Source: Jaenimonas drosophilae (lineage: Eukaryota > Euglenozoa > Kinetoplastea > Trypanosomatida > Trypanosomatidae). From it: a DNA stretch of 64,000 nt. A program made the position numbers and the translations under genes. Position 1 is the first letter of the stretch. Every line of letters begins with the position of its first letter. Location of the stretch: assembly GCA_030849065.1 (NCBI GenBank), contig JASAON010001598.1, positions 1 through 64,000 of the forward strand, written 5' to 3'. Of the stretch, positions 7,629-17,547 are shown piece by piece. The notes beneath the pieces were generated by a model. That model ran no database searches and was not told the DNA's origin. It was given only the letters and a program-made list of their open reading frames with translations.

Positions 7629-10600
7629 CTACACACGCATCGATGCCTCCCGCTCCACCCAATGCGGCTGATACTTGGTGATGAAAGGATGCTTCAGCAA
7701 TGCATCCGCCGTTGGTCGGAGTTTTCGATCCACGCAGAAGATGGCGTTGAGGAAGGTGAGGAGCTCCTCGGAGAGGCCACTGCCACGATTGGCTTCCATG
7801 AAGGCCGTGTGAGGGCGTTCCTTGTTGGAGGTGTCGTTGAGGGAGCCAATCTTGAAGAGCAGCGCCACGTTGCCGTCGGGCATCGCCGCCAACGAAGGAT
7901 CCACATGCACGCGTTGGTTGTTGTTGTTGTTGTTGTTGGATTCATCCGCGGCCACCATCATGGGCGCACCGCCCTGCGGTGACCACGGCGTTCGCCCAGT
8001 GACGAGATGCACAACGGTGCACCCCAACGACCACACGTCGCTGGCGGCGGAGTAAATCCCCTGGACGGCTTCTGGCGCCATGTAGGGCACCGTGCCAGCG
8101 ATGGCACCCGTTTCCAGCGTTTGGGAGGTGCCCGTGAGGCTGAGGCTCGTGCCGAAGTCGGTGAGCTTCACGGCGCCCTCCGCGCTGAGGAGCATGTTGG
8201 CCGGCTTCACGTCGCGATGAATGATGCCACGTTGGTGGAGGTAGGCGAGACCGGCGAGGGCGTCGGCGGTGTACCGGCTCGCGACGCTCTCACGTAGGGT
8301 GCCGTGGGCGCTGTGGCGGAGTACATCCTGCAAGGAGCCGCTCGGCATCCACTCCATGAAGATGCGGCCCACATTGCGCAACACCATGAAGGCAACGACG
8401 CGCACGATGTTTTTGTGGTTGAGCTCCGTCAGGACGGTGTACTCCTGCAAGATCTCCCGCACCGCGGCGGCGTGGTTCTTGCGGCTATCGAGCTGGAGCT
8501 CCTTCGCGGCAAGGTAGCACCCGACGAGCTCATCCCAGGCGCGGAAGACCTCGCCATAGGTGCCCGCCCCAAGACGGGAGTTGCGGAGGATATTAAAGCG
8601 GTCAGCCAGCTTCATGGAGTCGGTGCAGCTCACCTTCTCATTGCATACCACAACCACATCATCTTCCTGGAGGAGGGCCTGGATGCTGGCATCGGTCTCA
8701 CGCATCGTATCCGACATGGGTATCACCTCCACCGTGGTGGGAGATTCACCTTCGCTCTCAACCATCGTGGAGGCGTGGCGAATGATGTAGGTGGTGCTAC
8801 GCAACATGTGCTCCTCGGGCCTCAACACGGCACTACCACGTCCGCCACCGTCAACGCGAGGCATCAGGAGATCGACGGTGAGCCCCCCGCTACTCTCCTG
8901 CTTCACGTAGGGGCTTCCAGAGGATTGCTTGCCGGTCATGGAAGAATCATCATGCTTGTTTTTGTTGTGAATGGCGTGATCCACGGCCGGTGATGAGGAT
9001 GCCCCGAAGCCGGAGGGGAGTGCCTGAAGGGGGCTCGGTGGCTGCGTTGAGAAGAGCTCGCGGGCGGCGCGGAGTTGCTGATCCCACATCTCCCCCGCCG
9101 CCATGCGGTTGTAGGCGAGGTGCTGCGTCCTCCACGCATCGGTGGATGGGATGGAGGAGGGCTGACGTGTACTCGCCGCCAGATCCGTTGTGGTGGCTGT
9201 GGAGCTCGACGCCAACATGGAGGAGCTCCGTGCAAATGAAGGTGAAGAGGGAAGAAGGCCTGCGTTGCGTCCGCCATCAATGAAGGCCCGCAGAGAGTTG
9301 ATGCTATCCTGGGGCAGCATGCGTAGCGGGTTGGGGTGGAGCAGCTTCACCTTTGCGCTTTCTTCCATGTGTGCCACATAATCCATCACTGCCTTGATGC
9401 TGCGATTAAATTGGTAGATGGAGATGTACCACCGCTGAAACGTGGCGTAGACGATGGTGGCCTCAGCCTCCTGATGATGAGGTTCGTCTTGTGCTTCATC
9501 AACATGTGGGCTGCCAGCGGAGGAGGATGGTGGTGGTGGTGGTGGTGGTGTTGGGGCAGAGACGGGGGTGAAGGGGGAGGTGATGGAAGCAGATGTGGTG
9601 GATGGGGAGGCCACACTGGGGCTGAGTGCCGTGGCTGCCAAGGAGGATGAGGATGGATGTGGTCTGCGCCTGCCAAGCTCCACAAACTGGTCGAGGTACG
9701 CCATGAGAACGCCAACAAGGGCGTCGGCGGCCATGCGAAAGAGGTGCTTGATGTCGCGCATTCGCACGCGAATCTCATTCATGGCGAGAGCGCAGCCCAC
9801 CGGGGCGTCAGGGAAGCCAATCGTGATGCACTTGAAAAGCTCCAGCGTATCCTCGAGCACACGAACAAGTCCTTCACGTTCGTCCGGGGTTGTTGTGGTG
9901 ATGCTGGCGTTGGTGCTGGTGAGGTCGCGGGGCTTTGATCGGCGGTGGATGCGCCCCTCCACGAGGGAGAGGCTCGGGTGCTGAATTCGGTAATCGCACA
10001 GGGCCTCCACATAGGCCAAGGAGCTCAGCACCGCCTCACGATGGCGCATCGTCTTTTCCGTTTGGTCGGCATTCACCTGCTCCCCGCCATCCTCACCGAG
10101 GCAGCGAGTGTTGCCGTCCTTGTGGCAAAAGGGCAACAAGGTGCACCGAACGGGTTTGCCGGGGAGATTAATTTGGGGTGTGTTCTGGATGAGGGCTACA
10201 ATGTTCTCCATGCCCATCACCGGCATCCCGATACGTTTCAGGCTATTCACGAAGACGGTGGAACCACGCCAGAGGAGCTCATGCACAATCACAAAGACTT
10301 TGATGATGCTCCACAGCTGGCCGGTATTGACGCTTTCAATCATTTGCGTGATGAGCCAGTCGGAGATGCCCTGCTGGGTGCAGCAGTGCTCCGTATCTTC
10401 GAGCAATCCGGCGAGGTAGGCCAACAAGGTGTGTGGGATGGGCTGCGAATCATTCTTGGTGGCCTCCACGAAGGCCTTGGCGGATTTCGTGCATTGCAGT
10501 CTCTTCACAGGCAGGACGGCGTCACACACCTCCGCTGCCTCAACGCCATTGGGGCTGCAGTCCATGGGGCGGGATGCTACGTGTTCGTCGGCGGCACAAT

Positions 10601-10640
10601 CGCAGCAAACGGTCTCACCTCCCGTCGGCATCCACGCCAT
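7629..10640 (-). CDS. ANTH-domain / Ser-Thr protein kinase fusion
   Basis: A 1003-aa protein. Residues about 45-325 plus 395-455 follow the ANTH (AP180/CALM N-terminal) fold: AKAFVEATKNDSQPIPHTLL, then TQMIESVNTGQLWSIIKVFV and IVHELLWRGSTVFVNSL match the CALM pattern of conserved Thr, His, Trp and helix 3-4 residues. YVEALCDYR and FRMAADALVGVLMAYLDQFV match later helices. ANTH domains bind PI(4,5)P2 and clathrin-coat components. A Ser/Pro insertion (326-392) splits it. The C-terminal kinase (682-990) is complete: GAGTYGEV loop (691-698), Lys713, HRD Asp810, DFG Asp828, APE 855-857, closest in feel to the STE11/MEKK group, with an Asn-rich insertion near 220-230 of the domain. ATG 10640 follows a pyrimidine tract. 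The kinase is predicted active and membrane-recruited. Confidence 0.88.
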   Translation of the reverse strand: MAWMPTGGETVCCDCAADEHVASRPMDCSPNGVEAAEVCDAVLPVKRLQCTKSAKAFVEATKNDSQPIPHTLLAYLAGLLEDTEHCCTQQGISDWLITQMIESVNTGQLWSIIKVFVIVHELLWRGSTVFVNSLKRIGMPVMGMENIVALIQNTPQINLPGKPVRCTLLPFCHKDGNTRCLGEDGGEQVNADQTEKTMRHREAVLSSLAYVEALCDYRIQHPSLSLVEGRIHRRSKPRDLTSTNASITTTTPDEREGLVRVLEDTLELFKCITIGFPDAPVGCALAMNEIRVRMRDIKHLFRMAADALVGVLMAYLDQFVELGRRRPHPSSSSLAATALSPSVASPSTTSASITSPFTPVSAPTPPPPPPPSSSAGSPHVDEAQDEPHHQEAEATIVYATFQRWYISIYQFNRSIKAVMDYVAHMEESAKVKLLHPNPLRMLPQDSINSLRAFIDGGRNAGLLPSSPSFARSSSMLASSSTATTTDLAASTRQPSSIPSTDAWRTQHLAYNRMAAGEMWDQQLRAARELFSTQPPSPLQALPSGFGASSSPAVDHAIHNKNKHDDSSMTGKQSSGSPYVKQESSGGLTVDLLMPRVDGGGRGSAVLRPEEHMLRSTTYIIRHASTMVESEGESPTTVEVIPMSDTMRETDASIQALLQEDDVVVVCNEKVSCTDSMKLADRFNILRNSRLGAGTYGEVFRAWDELVGCYLAAKELQLDSRKNHAAAVREILQEYTVLTELNHKNIVRVVAFMVLRNVGRIFMEWMPSGSLQDVLRHSAHGTLRESVASRYTADALAGLAYLHQRGIIHRDVKPANMLLSAEGAVKLTDFGTSLSLTGTSQTLETGAIAGTVPYMAPEAVQGIYSAASDVWSLGCTVVHLVTGRTPWSPQGGAPMMVAADESNNNNNNNQRVHVDPSLAAMPDGNVALLFKIGSLNDTSNKERPHTAFMEANRGSGLSEELLTFLNAIFCVDRKLRPTADALLKHPFITKYQPHWVEREASMRV

Positions 10641-11045
10641 TCACCAGCTGGTGGAGGGAGAGATTGTGTGTGTGTGTGTGTTTCGAGATGAATGTGTGTA
10701 TGTAACAAAGAAAAAAAAAGATGAAAGTGTTCGGTTACGGAAGAAAGTGACCCCACACACCAACAACAAAAAAGGAAAAAAGAAGGAGCTAATCACCTGT
10801 AGGTTAAGCCGGTGATGTGGCTTGTTGATGTGCTCTGCCTACTATGGTGCGTAGCAAGGAGAGAGAGACAGAGAGAGAGAGGATCGTTTGAAGATGATGC
10901 AGCACCACATGATTGCTACTCGCATAGCATAGAGATCATCCTCCACGCGAGGAGTTCCCATTATAAATACTGCTGCAGTACAATGAAGGCAAGCCTCTCT
11001 CATTCACGCGTGTATGGGGGTCACCAACACACAACCCTTAGATTC
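10641..11045. other. Intergenic region
   Basis: About 400 bases with a GT repeat at 10665-10681, an A-run near 10712 and GA-rich tracts near 10860-10880 (CT tracts on the coding strand). No gene seen. Confidence 0.7.
10648..10670 (-). promoter_or_regulatory. Possible trans-splice acceptor for the ANTH-kinase gene
   Basis: Minus-strand CACACAATCTCTCCCTCCAC then CAG (AG at 10648-10649) lies only 7 bases from ATG 10640. A CA microsatellite sits just upstream. The very short leader makes this tentative. Confidence 0.4.
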
Positions 11046-13142
11046 CTAGGAGCAAGGAGTTGGTGCATGAGGAACTAGAATCTGCACAACATCGCAGGCG
11101 AACACCGTTGTTGGATTGTGGTAGCATGCATCACTCGCCAACAAGCCGGCAACTCCAACGCGCACGCACTTTCCACGCTCGTCGTTGGGGATCATCAACT
11201 CCGCTTCCTCAGCGGCCATGTCGAGGAGGAGATCATAGTGAAAAATGTTGTGCTGCTCGCACATGGCATCCGCATCATTCACATCCGGCAAGAAGTTCTC
11301 CTCGCGGCACATGGGGCACAGCTTGGGATTGCGATCAAACTCTTCTCGCGCATCTTCACCTAGCGTTCTCCATGAGGCAAACGTCCTGATGCAATCAACG
11401 TGGAAAACATGGCCGCAACGCGTGCGCATCGTCGGATCGAGCCCATCGAACGGAGCGAGACAGATCGGGCAGCTGAGATCGGCGCCGTCGTTGTGCTGGA
11501 TGTGCATCATGCGGCAAGTGTTGGCCCACGTCGGAGGTGGAGTCCCGACAGGGTCCATGAGATCCTCCGGCATCTCCTCCTCCTGCCATAGGCGTTGTTG
11601 TGCAGGGCTGGAGGATGACGGAAGTTGCCACACACAACCACGCACACCGAGTGGGGCAAAACCCACGCTGAGGTGCACATGTGGGCCATCCTCCTCCAAC
11701 ACAACCGTCGTCTTCAGAACCTTCATCCTCGTGCCACACCCATACACAAATCCACGTTGAATGCGCGGATTTGGATGCAGCGCTCGCCACAGACGCCTCG
11801 TTGACTCTCGGTAGTGCTGAACCGTGCATGCGAAGCACAAATCACCAGAGGCAAAACCCACGGCGTGAAAATCTTCAAGGCGTCCCGTTGGAATCTGGTT
11901 GGATACCCCCGCGAAGAGCCGCACTTGGCTGCATCCATCACAAGAGATGTACGCGGCGCAGTGATAGACCGGCGCCACGATCGGATTCACCACCGACGTG
12001 TACGCGATGGGCCCCACGGATGATTGTAGGTAGGTGATGATGGTGCTCTCCACCCCACCTGGTGTTGGGGCTTCATAATGAAGACTGCGCTCTTTGGTCT
12101 CGGCCACCTCGGTGCAGAAGGCGTTGATGCGCTGCAGCGTCGCGCAGATCACCTCATCGGAGTAGGAGGGGCAGAGAACGCACGGGCCAGTACCTTCGGC
12201 GGGGATCGGTGCCTCCATCGGATCGATGAGATAAATGTCGCGGTGGACGCGGCTTAGCGCATCCTCCAGCGCGCGCTTGTTGGCTACCGTGGAGGATGTT
12301 TTGTAGGCCCTCAGTGAGGCGGCCACCTCTGCGCCTTGGCCAGGATCCTGCTGTGCGGTCACCAGCTCCTCTACAGCGTCCGCCAGGACGGTGTACTGCA
12401 CCTCACGCGCACGATGAAACTCCGCCTCCACACTTTGTGGGAGACTCATGAAGCAATTCAGCTTCCTGCGCATCTCATGCACTACAAGGTCGTTGGTGAG
12501 GAAGCCCTCTTGGATGAATAGTAGGTAGTACTTCGTGAATTCACGAAGCATCTCCGCACGACAGTCGTCGAAGAAGTTGCTAAAGGCCTTGCGTACTCGT
12601 TCCTCCGTCTCTTCATTGTAGGTGGCGGAGTGGCTATGGAGGTTTCGGTGTTGCTCCACGGCCACGTCGGCGCGATGGCGCGCCATCCACTCGAAGCTCT
12701 CCATGACGAGCTTGTAGGACACGCCAACGTAGTCGCAGCGTAGGTCCGACTCGCTTATCATGAGTGCTCGTTCCATGTACGCCCGCTTCACCTCGAGATA
12801 CTGGCGCTGAAGTTCCTCCGCATCCTCGCCTACCCAAGGAAAGGAACTGGCACATATGGGGTCCCGCCACGCAAAGAGAGCATCATTCGCCGATTCATCA
12901 TTCAGAAAGTGCCTGGATGCCACTTCGAAGTGTAGCCGCAGCTGCACACCGGTGATGTCCACGTTGAGGAGCTGCGCCACCACATCCCCCAACATGTGTG
13001 AATACCCTTCTTTGTTGGATATTAAGAAGGCAGGAAATGAAGGATGGATGTGATGGCGTGATGAGAACAACTTCCGCAAGAAAACTGCATCCAACACATC
13101 CATGGTGGCATAATCCGGATTGCCGACACACGCGTGAGGCAT
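11046..13142 (-). CDS. RING-H2 finger protein, putative E3 ubiquitin ligase
   Basis: A 698-aa protein with one recognisable domain near the C-terminus. Its RING-H2 ligands are Cys558, Cys561, Cys576, His578, His581, Cys584, Cys609 and Cys612 (CPIC, RCGHVFHVDC, CPMC), with an unusually long 24-residue gap before the last pair. RING domains of this type recruit E2 ubiquitin-conjugating enzymes. The remaining 550 residues are mixed helix and strand with several Cys pairs (about 280-420) and are not recognised; they may bind substrate. The open frame runs back to a TTG at 13457 through a CVCVCVCV tract coded by the microsatellite at 13184-13202, so ATG 13142, just after a Py/AG stretch, is the likely start. 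Confidence 0.85.
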   Translation of the reverse strand: MPHACVGNPDYATMDVLDAVFLRKLFSSRHHIHPSFPAFLISNKEGYSHMLGDVVAQLLNVDITGVQLRLHFEVASRHFLNDESANDALFAWRDPICASSFPWVGEDAEELQRQYLEVKRAYMERALMISESDLRCDYVGVSYKLVMESFEWMARHRADVAVEQHRNLHSHSATYNEETEERVRKAFSNFFDDCRAEMLREFTKYYLLFIQEGFLTNDLVVHEMRRKLNCFMSLPQSVEAEFHRAREVQYTVLADAVEELVTAQQDPGQGAEVAASLRAYKTSSTVANKRALEDALSRVHRDIYLIDPMEAPIPAEGTGPCVLCPSYSDEVICATLQRINAFCTEVAETKERSLHYEAPTPGGVESTIITYLQSSVGPIAYTSVVNPIVAPVYHCAAYISCDGCSQVRLFAGVSNQIPTGRLEDFHAVGFASGDLCFACTVQHYRESTRRLWRALHPNPRIQRGFVYGCGTRMKVLKTTVVLEEDGPHVHLSVGFAPLGVRGCVWQLPSSSSPAQQRLWQEEEMPEDLMDPVGTPPPTWANTCRMMHIQHNDGADLSCPICLAPFDGLDPTMRTRCGHVFHVDCIRTFASWRTLGEDAREEFDRNPKLCPMCREENFLPDVNDADAMCEQHNIFHYDLLLDMAAEEAELMIPNDERGKCVRVGVAGLLASDACYHNPTTVFACDVVQILVPHAPTPCS

Positions 13143-13581
13143 CACTTGCCTTGAAAAGCACAATACCCCCCGGACGTGCGCACACACACACACACACACA
13201 CAGAGATACACAAGCAGAGCCGATTGGCGACTACAACAGCTTGTCCTGCAACATGCACATGTGAAGAAGTGAGGGGCATGGGGTACAGCATCTTGAACGT
13301 CATTCTTAGTGAAACCAAAAAAAAAAACAAGTTCGTACAACCATCCAAGTACACATACAAAGGAAGAGTCGATACAGCGTTGGAAGGAGTTTGACAAGGT
13401 GTTGGTGTGTGAGTGGGGTGGCCTACTTGAACCACTCACACACACACACACAGGCAATCATGTCCCCCCCCCTCATCATCATCTCAGGCCCATCACCCCA
13501 GACTCTCCACGGCACATCTATCTCTCTATACTCGCTGTGCGGCACTTCCAACGTTGAGGTGCGTGCGTGGAGAGGGGCGGA
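13143..13581. other. Intergenic region with CA repeats
   Basis: About 440 bases with CA repeats at 13184-13202 and 13437-13452 and a C9 run at 13464-13472. No gene seen. Confidence 0.7.
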
Positions 13582-16500
13582 CTACAGCGCGTACATGCCC
13601 GATGAGCGTGTGGCACTGCTGCTTCGAGGTGGCGTTCGACGACTCGCCGCGGCGTTGAGGGAGGCAGCCGTTGGACGTGGGCTGCTCAACGCGTGGCGGT
13701 GGCCAAAGGTACTCGCCGGGCTGCTGCTGCGTGAGGGGGTGAGGACGGTGCGAGGCGGCTGGAGCGTGCGCGATTGTGCCGCGCCGGCATCCCGCGTCGC
13801 TCCGCTCTCCCCGTTTGGTCGGTACGACCGCACCGGCGCGCGAATCACCTGCGGTGAGTCGGAGCGGTACTGACGCACGCGGTGGGAGCTCACCACGGTT
13901 GTGGATGGCACAACTCCATCCTGCCGCATCGCTGCGGCGGATTGGTCCACGACGGGTCGTCGCGTGGGTGTGGGTCGGCCACCAACCGCGGGGCTACTTT
14001 GCCGATTCAGCAAGAGGGCGGCACTTGTGGCAGCACGTGTTGGGGTGGCGGTGCGTCGGTGATTCACGATTGGATAGGGAGAGGGGCTCACCATGGAGGA
14101 GTCGGCGCCACCTGGCGTGGATTGCGTGAAGGAGCTCATGGGGCCCAGACGCGCCGAGTGCGGGTGGCGTAGTGGAGTAGATGAGAGGGCGGCCTCCTCC
14201 CGCATCACCGCCACCTCTCCATCTGGAGAGGCGGCAGCACCTTCTGCAGCTGAAGGAGTTGCGGTGGGGGATTGGCTGTGCCGACGCGCCATTTGTTGTT
14301 GGCGTACGATACTCACGTACGAGTCGCGGTGCTGAAGGACGGAGGGTCGCGGGGAGCAGAGAGATGGCGAGGGCCAACGCAGCTCCTCGGCCAACACCGT
14401 CATGGAAGGGGCGATGGAGGGGCGGGAGTGCGCGGTTGTGGCAACAGAGGCACGACCAGAACGTGGTTGATGGGCATCGACGGAAGGACGGCGGCGTACG
14501 CTGCTGCGGCGCTTGCGTGCGTCCCAGGCACCAATGAGCTCATCGGCGCTTCGTTGGAGCTCATCGCAGTCATTCCAGAAGCGCTGCAGCGATTCGCGGT
14601 AGAGCACACGGCCACCATGGCCACCCATCAAGGGTGCGATGGATACCTCCTGCAGCATCATCTCCACCTCCTCCAGGTAGGCGAGGGCCTCCGCACGACA
14701 CTCCAGCACGTGATCAACGGCAGAGGTCTCGAGATAGTTGTTGGCACGGAATCCGGCCGATGAGGTCTCGAGGATGGGCTCCTCGCGCACCAAAAAGGCG
14801 TAGAGACGCAAACGAAGGCGGTCATAGCGCTGGCCGAGGGTCGTCGGATCGCTGGCGGCGGCAACGCTCGCTTGCCGACGTGCCAGCTCGGAGCCGCGGC
14901 AGGATGAGGTGGCCGCCCCCTCACCCACAACCCCATCCTCCATCTCCGTCAGTCGTGCGCTGCCACGACGCCCACAGTAGCGCAGTTGGTATCGCGTTGG
15001 GGTGCGGTCGGGCGTACGTGGGCGGAGACTTGTGCGTCGCCGATCCACCGATGGACGACGAGCGTAGGCGAGCGGCGCCTCCTCGGCATTTGGATCCATG
15101 GCGTGCGCATGTGCGCGTGGGGGGCTTGCCGTCCTCGGCCGCTGCGTCGTGGCCAAAGTGGGCGGAGCCGTGGCTGTTGTTGCCAAGCCAGCCTCCACGG
15201 AAGGTGAGGCGGGTGCGACGACATCCGCAGAAGCTGTGGCCGCTGCTGCTGATGCGGCCGTTGGTGTAGGGGCCAACTCAGATGGTTGTGGCGCATCGTC
15301 GCAACTGGGTGGTGGTGTGGCTGAGTCGGTGTCGGCGCCTACGCCAAAGCCAATTGGTGAGGCGGGGGGCTCCACGAGGGTGGAGAGGGGGGAGGCGGGA
15401 CCGCCACCGACCAAAGTGGCGAGGAGGTTGTGCTGAAACTGGTTGCGTGCCAGGCTCGCGAAGAGCTCCTGGCTACGAATGATGGGAACCGCGGAGCGCC
15501 CGCCATGCTGAATGGCATCCTCCACGACCGTTTGCAGCTCCGGCACCGTGGGTACTTGCTGGAGATCATCCGCCACAATGAAGAAGGGGTCCTCATCGTT
15601 GGCCGGAGGGTCAGCACTTGCGTGCGCGCGAAAGGCGTCGCGGATGTTGCCCACCTCCCGCTCCTTCTCCGCCGCATCCCCGCCAGAGAGGAGTTGGTAG
15701 GCCATCCCACCACACCGCCGCACCACCTCCGCGTACTTGCTCCACGTCGCCTCGGTGATGAAGATGAACCCACGCTTGCCAAAGAGCTTCGATCGGCTGT
15801 GTTTTGGCAGCACCGCCGAATCTGGTATCGGATAGAGCGTATAGGGGCAGCTCATGAGCTCCGGGCGTTGGTAGCTGACGATGGTGGGGTCCACCTCCGC
15901 CACCACCGCGGAGTCGGCGGCGATGCTGCTGACGTCGGGGGAGCCCCCTTCACTTGCCTCTCCTCCTCCTCCATGTGCTCCACTCCGCACCGGGGGGTTG
16001 AAGTAGGCGGGAGACGGCAGCTCACCGAGGTGGGTCGTGGCGCTCTGGGCGAGGGCGGCAAACCACTCAAGGACGTACGTCGGCTGCACAATGGACCAGC
16101 CAGCGGCGAGGGAGACGAGGCAGCCGCGGGTGTCTGTGAGGGTCTCAACGCAGTGAAGGAGGCCAATGGGGCTGAGCGCGTGCAGCACAACGTCGTGGGC
16201 AGAGTTGGCTCCATCCACACCATCATCATTCACTGCCTCCGTGGTGGTGTCAAGTTGTGCCTTCACAACGGGCTCGGCAAATCGCAGGGGTGCGTGGCCA
16301 TCCGAGAGGGTGAAGCAGAGCGTGGCACCGAGGCGGGCGAACATATACACCAAATCTTGCGTGTAGTCAGGGGTGAAGGCGTCGGGCTCGATGCTTACGA
16401 TGAGGGGGCGATAGCGGAAACGTAGAGTGATGTGGTGGCCAAATTTCACTTCATCTCCATCCCCGACAATGACGGAGTAGCCCGCGGGCACATCACCATA

Positions 16501-16929
16501 GCTGGAGAGGTGCGTCGTGTAGTTCCGTGGCTCGGAGGCGATGCTGGAGCTGCTCCCATTCAAGTGCGATGGCGCACAGACCTCATCGTAGAGGGTGATG
16601 AGGCGCAACACCAACGGGTCGTCCTCCACCAAGGTAGCTCCATCGGCGTGCATCGTCGTGGATTGGCCGTTGTTGGCCATGGTGGATGCCAGACTTTCCT
16701 CACGTCGCTGCGAGGTCTCCCGCATGACAGAAAGCTCTTCATCCTTTACTTGGCTGCGACGCATCACTCGAAGCTTTGCGTGGAGAGGTGCAATCCCACT
16801 GCGCGCGTCAGCCTTGAAGTGGATCTCACAACCAGACTCTGCCCCGACGGTGTAGTCGTCGCGTACCACGAGTGCGTAGTAGCTCGCCGAGCCACTACTC
16901 ATGCCAGAAACAAATTCTGCAGCGAACAT
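13582..16929 (-). CDS. FHA-BRCT-BRCT protein resembling NBS1/nibrin
   Basis: A 1115-aa protein. An FHA-like region (about 18-175) ends with GDEVKFGHHITLRFRYRPLI, very like the nibrin FHA end that runs straight into BRCT1. BRCT1 (about 180-295) closes with SIVQPTYVLEWFAAL, and PAYFNPPV matches the nibrin linker. BRCT2 (about 375-480) opens with SKLFGKRGFIFITEATWSKY, again nibrin-like. NBS1 with MRE11-RAD50 senses DNA double-strand breaks and recruits ATM. The FHA phosphate-binding Arg and Ser are not in place (VGAESG and SGIAPLHA), although the His of the HA pair is. Residues from 490 on are long, Ser/Arg/Pro/Ala-rich and disordered; no acidic ATM-binding tail is evident at the C-terminus. The family call rests on motif order read by eye. 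The longer frame starts at GTG 16989, so ATG 16929 is used. Confidence 0.72.
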   Translation of the reverse strand: MFAAEFVSGMSSGSASYYALVVRDDYTVGAESGCEIHFKADARSGIAPLHAKLRVMRRSQVKDEELSVMRETSQRREESLASTMANNGQSTTMHADGATLVEDDPLVLRLITLYDEVCAPSHLNGSSSSIASEPRNYTTHLSSYGDVPAGYSVIVGDGDEVKFGHHITLRFRYRPLIVSIEPDAFTPDYTQDLVYMFARLGATLCFTLSDGHAPLRFAEPVVKAQLDTTTEAVNDDGVDGANSAHDVVLHALSPIGLLHCVETLTDTRGCLVSLAAGWSIVQPTYVLEWFAALAQSATTHLGELPSPAYFNPPVRSGAHGGGGEASEGGSPDVSSIAADSAVVAEVDPTIVSYQRPELMSCPYTLYPIPDSAVLPKHSRSKLFGKRGFIFITEATWSKYAEVVRRCGGMAYQLLSGGDAAEKEREVGNIRDAFRAHASADPPANDEDPFFIVADDLQQVPTVPELQTVVEDAIQHGGRSAVPIIRSQELFASLARNQFQHNLLATLVGGGPASPLSTLVEPPASPIGFGVGADTDSATPPPSCDDAPQPSELAPTPTAASAAAATASADVVAPASPSVEAGLATTATAPPTLATTQRPRTASPPRAHAHAMDPNAEEAPLAYARRPSVDRRRTSLRPRTPDRTPTRYQLRYCGRRGSARLTEMEDGVVGEGAATSSCRGSELARRQASVAAASDPTTLGQRYDRLRLRLYAFLVREEPILETSSAGFRANNYLETSAVDHVLECRAEALAYLEEVEMMLQEVSIAPLMGGHGGRVLYRESLQRFWNDCDELQRSADELIGAWDARKRRSSVRRRPSVDAHQPRSGRASVATTAHSRPSIAPSMTVLAEELRWPSPSLCSPRPSVLQHRDSYVSIVRQQQMARRHSQSPTATPSAAEGAAASPDGEVAVMREEAALSSTPLRHPHSARLGPMSSFTQSTPGGADSSMVSPSPYPIVNHRRTATPTRAATSAALLLNRQSSPAVGGRPTPTRRPVVDQSAAAMRQDGVVPSTTVVSSHRVRQYRSDSPQVIRAPVRSYRPNGESGATRDAGAAQSRTLQPPRTVLTPSRSSSPASTFGHRHALSSPRPTAASLNAAASRRTPPRSSSATRSSGMYAL

Positions 16930-17547
16930 GTTCTTCAATGAACCAGCCCTTGTCTTGTCTATGTGTGGCGGAGTTGCTGCGTAGGTCACCTCACTGGAAG
17001 TGTTGTTGCGTACGAAAGTGTAGTGTGTGTGTGTGTGTGGATGCCAACTGTCCGAAGAACCACTGATACTGCCAGTTGGTGGTCGAGCAGAGACGCACGC
17101 ACGAACTCTAGAGAGATGAAAAAAAAAAGTGTGAATGGAGAAAGAGAGGCATGAGGGTGATGAAAGTACATTGATGGAAGGACCAATGAATGGCTTCGCA
17201 GATGCTGCATGGCGTTGAGCTCGTTGGGCATCATCTCCGACGAACGACGACGAGCTAGACGATGTGTGGCGATGATTCCATGTGCTCCACGTGGGCCCTC
17301 AGCCTCAGCAACCGAGCCAAAGGACGGAGAAGCTGAGAGAGAGAGACCTAGAACTCCATTCCATCACCACCAACATGGCCACCAACGTCGTAGGATAGGC
17401 GGACAACAACAACAGAGGAAATAGTCTTACTGTACAGCGTAGCAGCTTCCCTCCCCCCTCTCAACAGCTGTGTAGAGGTGGTGGAGCTACGCCATGAATG
17501 AGGTGCGGTGATGAGTGTGGCGGCAGCGGTGTTCGTTGGCTCATCCA
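16930..17547. other. Intergenic region
   Basis: About 620 bases with a GT repeat at 17021-17040, an A8 run near 17121 and a GA tract near 17336. No gene seen. Confidence 0.7.

Noticed and set aside
13143..13457. 105-residue N-terminal extension of the RING protein
   Set aside because: It begins at TTG, includes a Cys-Val repeat from the microsatellite, and lies upstream of the likely splice site.
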